From Darwinimomas sp045600945 (GTDB taxonomy: Bacteria > Bacillota > Clostridia > Lachnospirales > Lachnospiraceae): a stretch of 44,216 nucleotides of DNA. The position numbers and the translations under genes were made by a program. The DNA lies in the NCBI GenBank assembly GCA_045600945.1, contig JAZRYX010000037.1:1-44216 (forward strand), written 5' to 3'. Of the stretch, positions 43,001 to 44,216 are shown piece after piece. The notes beneath the pieces are model-generated. The model was not told the origin of the DNA, ran no database searches, and worked only from the letters and a program-made list of their open reading frames with translations. Positions within the stretch are counted from its first letter, which is position 1; every line of letters starts with the position of its first letter.

Positions 43001-44216
43001 AAGGAAGTGTAGATCCGATACCGGTAACCGGAAAAGAAAGTGCTGAGGTAACACCTACTAAATCGAATCCAACGGCAAGTATTGAAATAGCAGTAGGCGA
43101 AAGTGGAACAATTACGGTAACAAATGATGGCAGTCAGGATTATACATATACTGCAAGCATAGAAAATAATAAGTTTGTATCAATTACGCCTAATTCAGCA
43201 ATGATTTCAAAGGACGATACAGAAACATATACTGTAACGGGATTAAAAAACGGCACTACTACGATTACTATTTCGAATAACAACGGTACATCAGAAAGAA
43301 AAGCAACTATAACCGTCAAGGTTGGAACTGGGCAAGAAGAAATAACGAACGAGACATACTATCTGACGGATAAGTTCGTAATAGGGCAGAAGTATCTTAT
43401 TGTCAACAAAAGCAGTGGAGAAGGTAAAGCACTTGCAAACAATAGCTCAGATTCATTTACAACAGAAAATGTTGATATTTCCGGTAACACGATTACTGTA
43501 GAAAGTGATAGTAAGGCAATCTGGGAAGCCATAGAATCAATTAGTGATAGTGGTAAAATTGGACTTAAAAATGGTAGAACAGTATTAAAGATAAATGCAC
43601 AAAACAATCCGAAGATTACCACATCAGGAACATCATATAATTCAGGAGGTTTTGGATATACAGGTGAAAATCATGTATCATATCCATATGGAAGTACCCC
43701 GAAGGATTATTATATAGGATCTGACACAGAAAAATATTTTAAGGCAAGCAGTACAGAGACAAGTTTGGGGGAAGTTTATCTTTTCACAAACGTAACTCCG
43801 GTAAATCCGGCAACGATACCCGTAACAGGGGTTACTCTTAATGAGTCATCTATAAGTCTTACAGTAGGCGCTACAAAGACTCTGGTAGCAACTGTAGCAC
43901 CGAATGATGCTACAAACAAGAATGTTACTTGGTCAACCAGCAATGGTTCTGTAGCTACAGTTTCTGGCGGAACTGTAACAGCTGTTGCACCCGGAAATGC
44001 AACAATAACCGTAACTACAGAAGATGGTAGCAAGACTGCTTCATGTAGTGTTACTGTAAATCCGGCAACGATAAAAGTAACAGTAAATACAAGTCCAGAA
44101 GGATACGGCTCTGTAAATAGAACATCTATTACTGGTTTATCAGATGGTACTTTGATTTCGACAACAGGAAACACTCTTACTGTCGGTTCTACTACAGTAA
44201 CAGCAACTCCTAAAAC
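40030..44216 (+). CDS. Giant secreted multidomain calcineurin-type phosphoesterase (3' end outside window)
   Basis: The frame is open from ATG 40030 (AGGGGGA upstream) to the window end, at least 1395 codons. A signal peptide (residues 1-27, cleavage after SMA) is followed by a Ser/Glu/Pro linker (28-115), an Ig-like module A (121-227), a trefoil-like module B (234-380), an Ig-like module C (391-501), and a metallophosphoesterase domain (510-795). The latter has D517-V-H519, G554-D555, G596-N-H598-E, H670 and G-H718-N-H, a nearly full metal-site set, though the second Asp usual after GD is replaced. Then come an InlB-B-like repeat (806-878), copies A' (887-994), C' (1004-1101), B' (1108-1257), a BIG2 domain (1264-1344) and a second InlB-B-like repeat. 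No anchor is seen yet. It probably acts on extracellular phosphoesters or nucleotides at the surface. Confidence 0.88.
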   Translation, partial: MKKMLKRIGAFTLALIFVLSTAFSSMAETTSTVGAVTESVSEAPVESETPVESEAPVESEVTEKSEIPEKSEDAESVSEIPEEEKIDSVIIEEKQEETEDTGVVKAAKAPLMQLGAGATQKTISIEATKTTATEKDATIAVGETLVITVTHVSGANKNFTNKVANGSIAKITEGASIDSLAKDEEGTVKVNGLNEGTTDITLTGKSSQGSDYVAIVHLTVTESGSVTPGEDQEITGYSYSSVDEISDGGSYVIVSQGNKNYYALEKSDSDVAATKVTIIAGKLTSENALSDTIIWSAHKSDGKYLLSNDSDYVGKKSGEHGLQLNTPTTDNKSSFLWSYSDKQLSVKTGKTYYLNYSSSGFTTGNDINSKDILFFEVESGNEEEQEQEETSYTEIIPSKESPTPYTINININEIKTIKISNSSSAEKKYTATIPDEQKEFVQLTLPSPFTAPAKSNNVNGTVDFTIKGLKKGTSTITISGVNETGSGGNTYTAILTVKVDGGSEGDGNTTYLAFTSDVHNGSGDVSSAERLDTWLNTISDEVIAANFDRVGFTGDLGPAFASSSDFWKYAGEVINKVEISDDVTGTGADKYFVVCGNHEYSPGGYTHEKNDTTKKYSDAGTYIENDDQSYLMYSLGARSSSEDYSQDISALNNFLETNKDFTGPIFILAHFPLHCYNGKTSGESTRIHDGYAALGSGDIIDALNGADNAQNIVFLWGHNHSSSNDHYDAIFTDKINNTSINFTYAAAGCMSDSEYGESGNVKGKGLVAKIADDNLTLTYYSESGNVVGSPATIELVGNEDPEATYYTITASSGDSGTIKPAGEVRIKEGDSKTFTFTPDTGYEVDTVKVDGGEVSISGNSYTFDEVDNNHTIEVTFKEADVPASGGKSISVKASTGNGTEVYASIAVDETLTVKLSHGDTAHSRTFNGTVNDSSIATITDGASNQQILENQEGEVLIKGLKAGTTDITLTGKRNTGDPIYKAIIHLTVENEGSVDPIPVTGKESAEVTPTKSNPTASIEIAVGESGTITVTNDGSQDYTYTASIENNKFVSITPNSAMISKDDTETYTVTGLKNGTTTITISNNNGTSERKATITVKVGTGQEEITNETYYLTDKFVIGQKYLIVNKSSGEGKALANNSSDSFTTENVDISGNTITVESDSKAIWEAIESISDSGKIGLKNGRTVLKINAQNNPKITTSGTSYNSGGFGYTGENHVSYPYGSTPKDYYIGSDTEKYFKASSTETSLGEVYLFTNVTPVNPATIPVTGVTLNESSISLTVGATKTLVATVAPNDATNKNVTWSTSNGSVATVSGGTVTAVAPGNATITVTTEDGSKTASCSVTVNPATIKVTVNTSPEGYGSVNRTSITGLSDGTLISTTGNTLTVGSTTVTATPK
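40153..40242 (+). repeat. 18-bp in-frame tandem repeat (5 copies)
   Basis: Five 18-base units encode E-x-P-V-E-S-type hexapeptides; copies 1 and 3 are identical (GAAGCACCGGTAGAATCA), copy 2 differs by one base, and copies 4-5 are diverged. It lies in the Ser/Glu/Pro linker just after the signal peptide. Copy number could change by slippage without frameshift. Confidence 0.85.

Noticed and set aside
40030..44216. Phage or conjugative origin of the giant secreted gene
   Set aside because: No integrase, attachment repeats or mobile genes are nearby, and the flanking operon ends normally; only the repetitive Thr/Ser/Glu-rich composition differs.
1..44216. CRISPR arrays, tRNA or rRNA genes, insertion sequences
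   Set aside because: Looked for regularly spaced repeats, tRNA-like cloverleaf ends and transposase-like frames; none seen.

Overview
The window looks like a chromosomal segment of a moderately A+T-rich anaerobic Firmicute, most probably a Lachnospiraceae member (class Clostridia). The evidence is the gene order clpP-clpX-ysxC followed by a DUF4364 / DUF5717 / DUF5716-type cluster, two-gene (split) transketolase, an Mms-type multiple-monosaccharide ABC transporter, and near-universal strong Shine-Dalgarno sites. I found no tRNA, rRNA, CRISPR array, insertion sequence or prophage gene. Almost all the DNA is coding, and no gap exceeds 300 bases.

Layout. 1-5.5 kb: 3' end of polA, then tightly overlapped coaE and walJ, then nrdR-yqeG-aroE-aroQ and efp. 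5.5-11 kb: argS, then the trigger factor-clpP-clpX-ysxC proteostasis operon. 11-21 kb: a convergent DUF4364 gene, and divergent from it an operon of a very large alpha-solenoid protein (DUF5717-like), an Hsp70/actin-like protein with a degenerate nucleotide site (DUF5716-like), a small TPR-like protein, valS, a 46-residue protein and a membrane-anchored TPR protein. This is the least understood part of the window and the best candidate for an undescribed system. 21-28 kb: a class A penicillin-binding protein (minus), yigZ and typA (plus), aroA (minus), ribF (plus). 28-36 kb: an FGGY sugar kinase and the two transketolase subunits, facing a convergent sugar ABC transporter operon; together these look like a pentose uptake and catabolism locus. 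36-40 kb: rplU (with a structured leader), rpmA, obg, yhbY, nadD, yqeK, rsfS, a ribosome-assembly and NAD group. 40-44.2 kb: a huge secreted multidomain protein with a calcineurin-type phosphoesterase domain, still open at the window edge.

Regulatory features visible directly. Four genes (the DUF4364 gene, yigZ, aroA, ribF) have a -10 hexamer ending only 6-7 bases before the start codon and no Shine-Dalgarno site, which predicts leaderless mRNAs. Two intrinsic terminators lie inside the antisense coding sequence of a convergent neighbour (inside the DUF4364 gene and inside aroA). A run of 11 C residues sits between 9-bp inverted arms in the 5' leader of the giant secreted protein, a candidate for slippage-based variation. 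L27 lacks the Firmicutes N-terminal extension, and the gene for the protease that normally removes it is absent from its usual place between rplU and rpmA.
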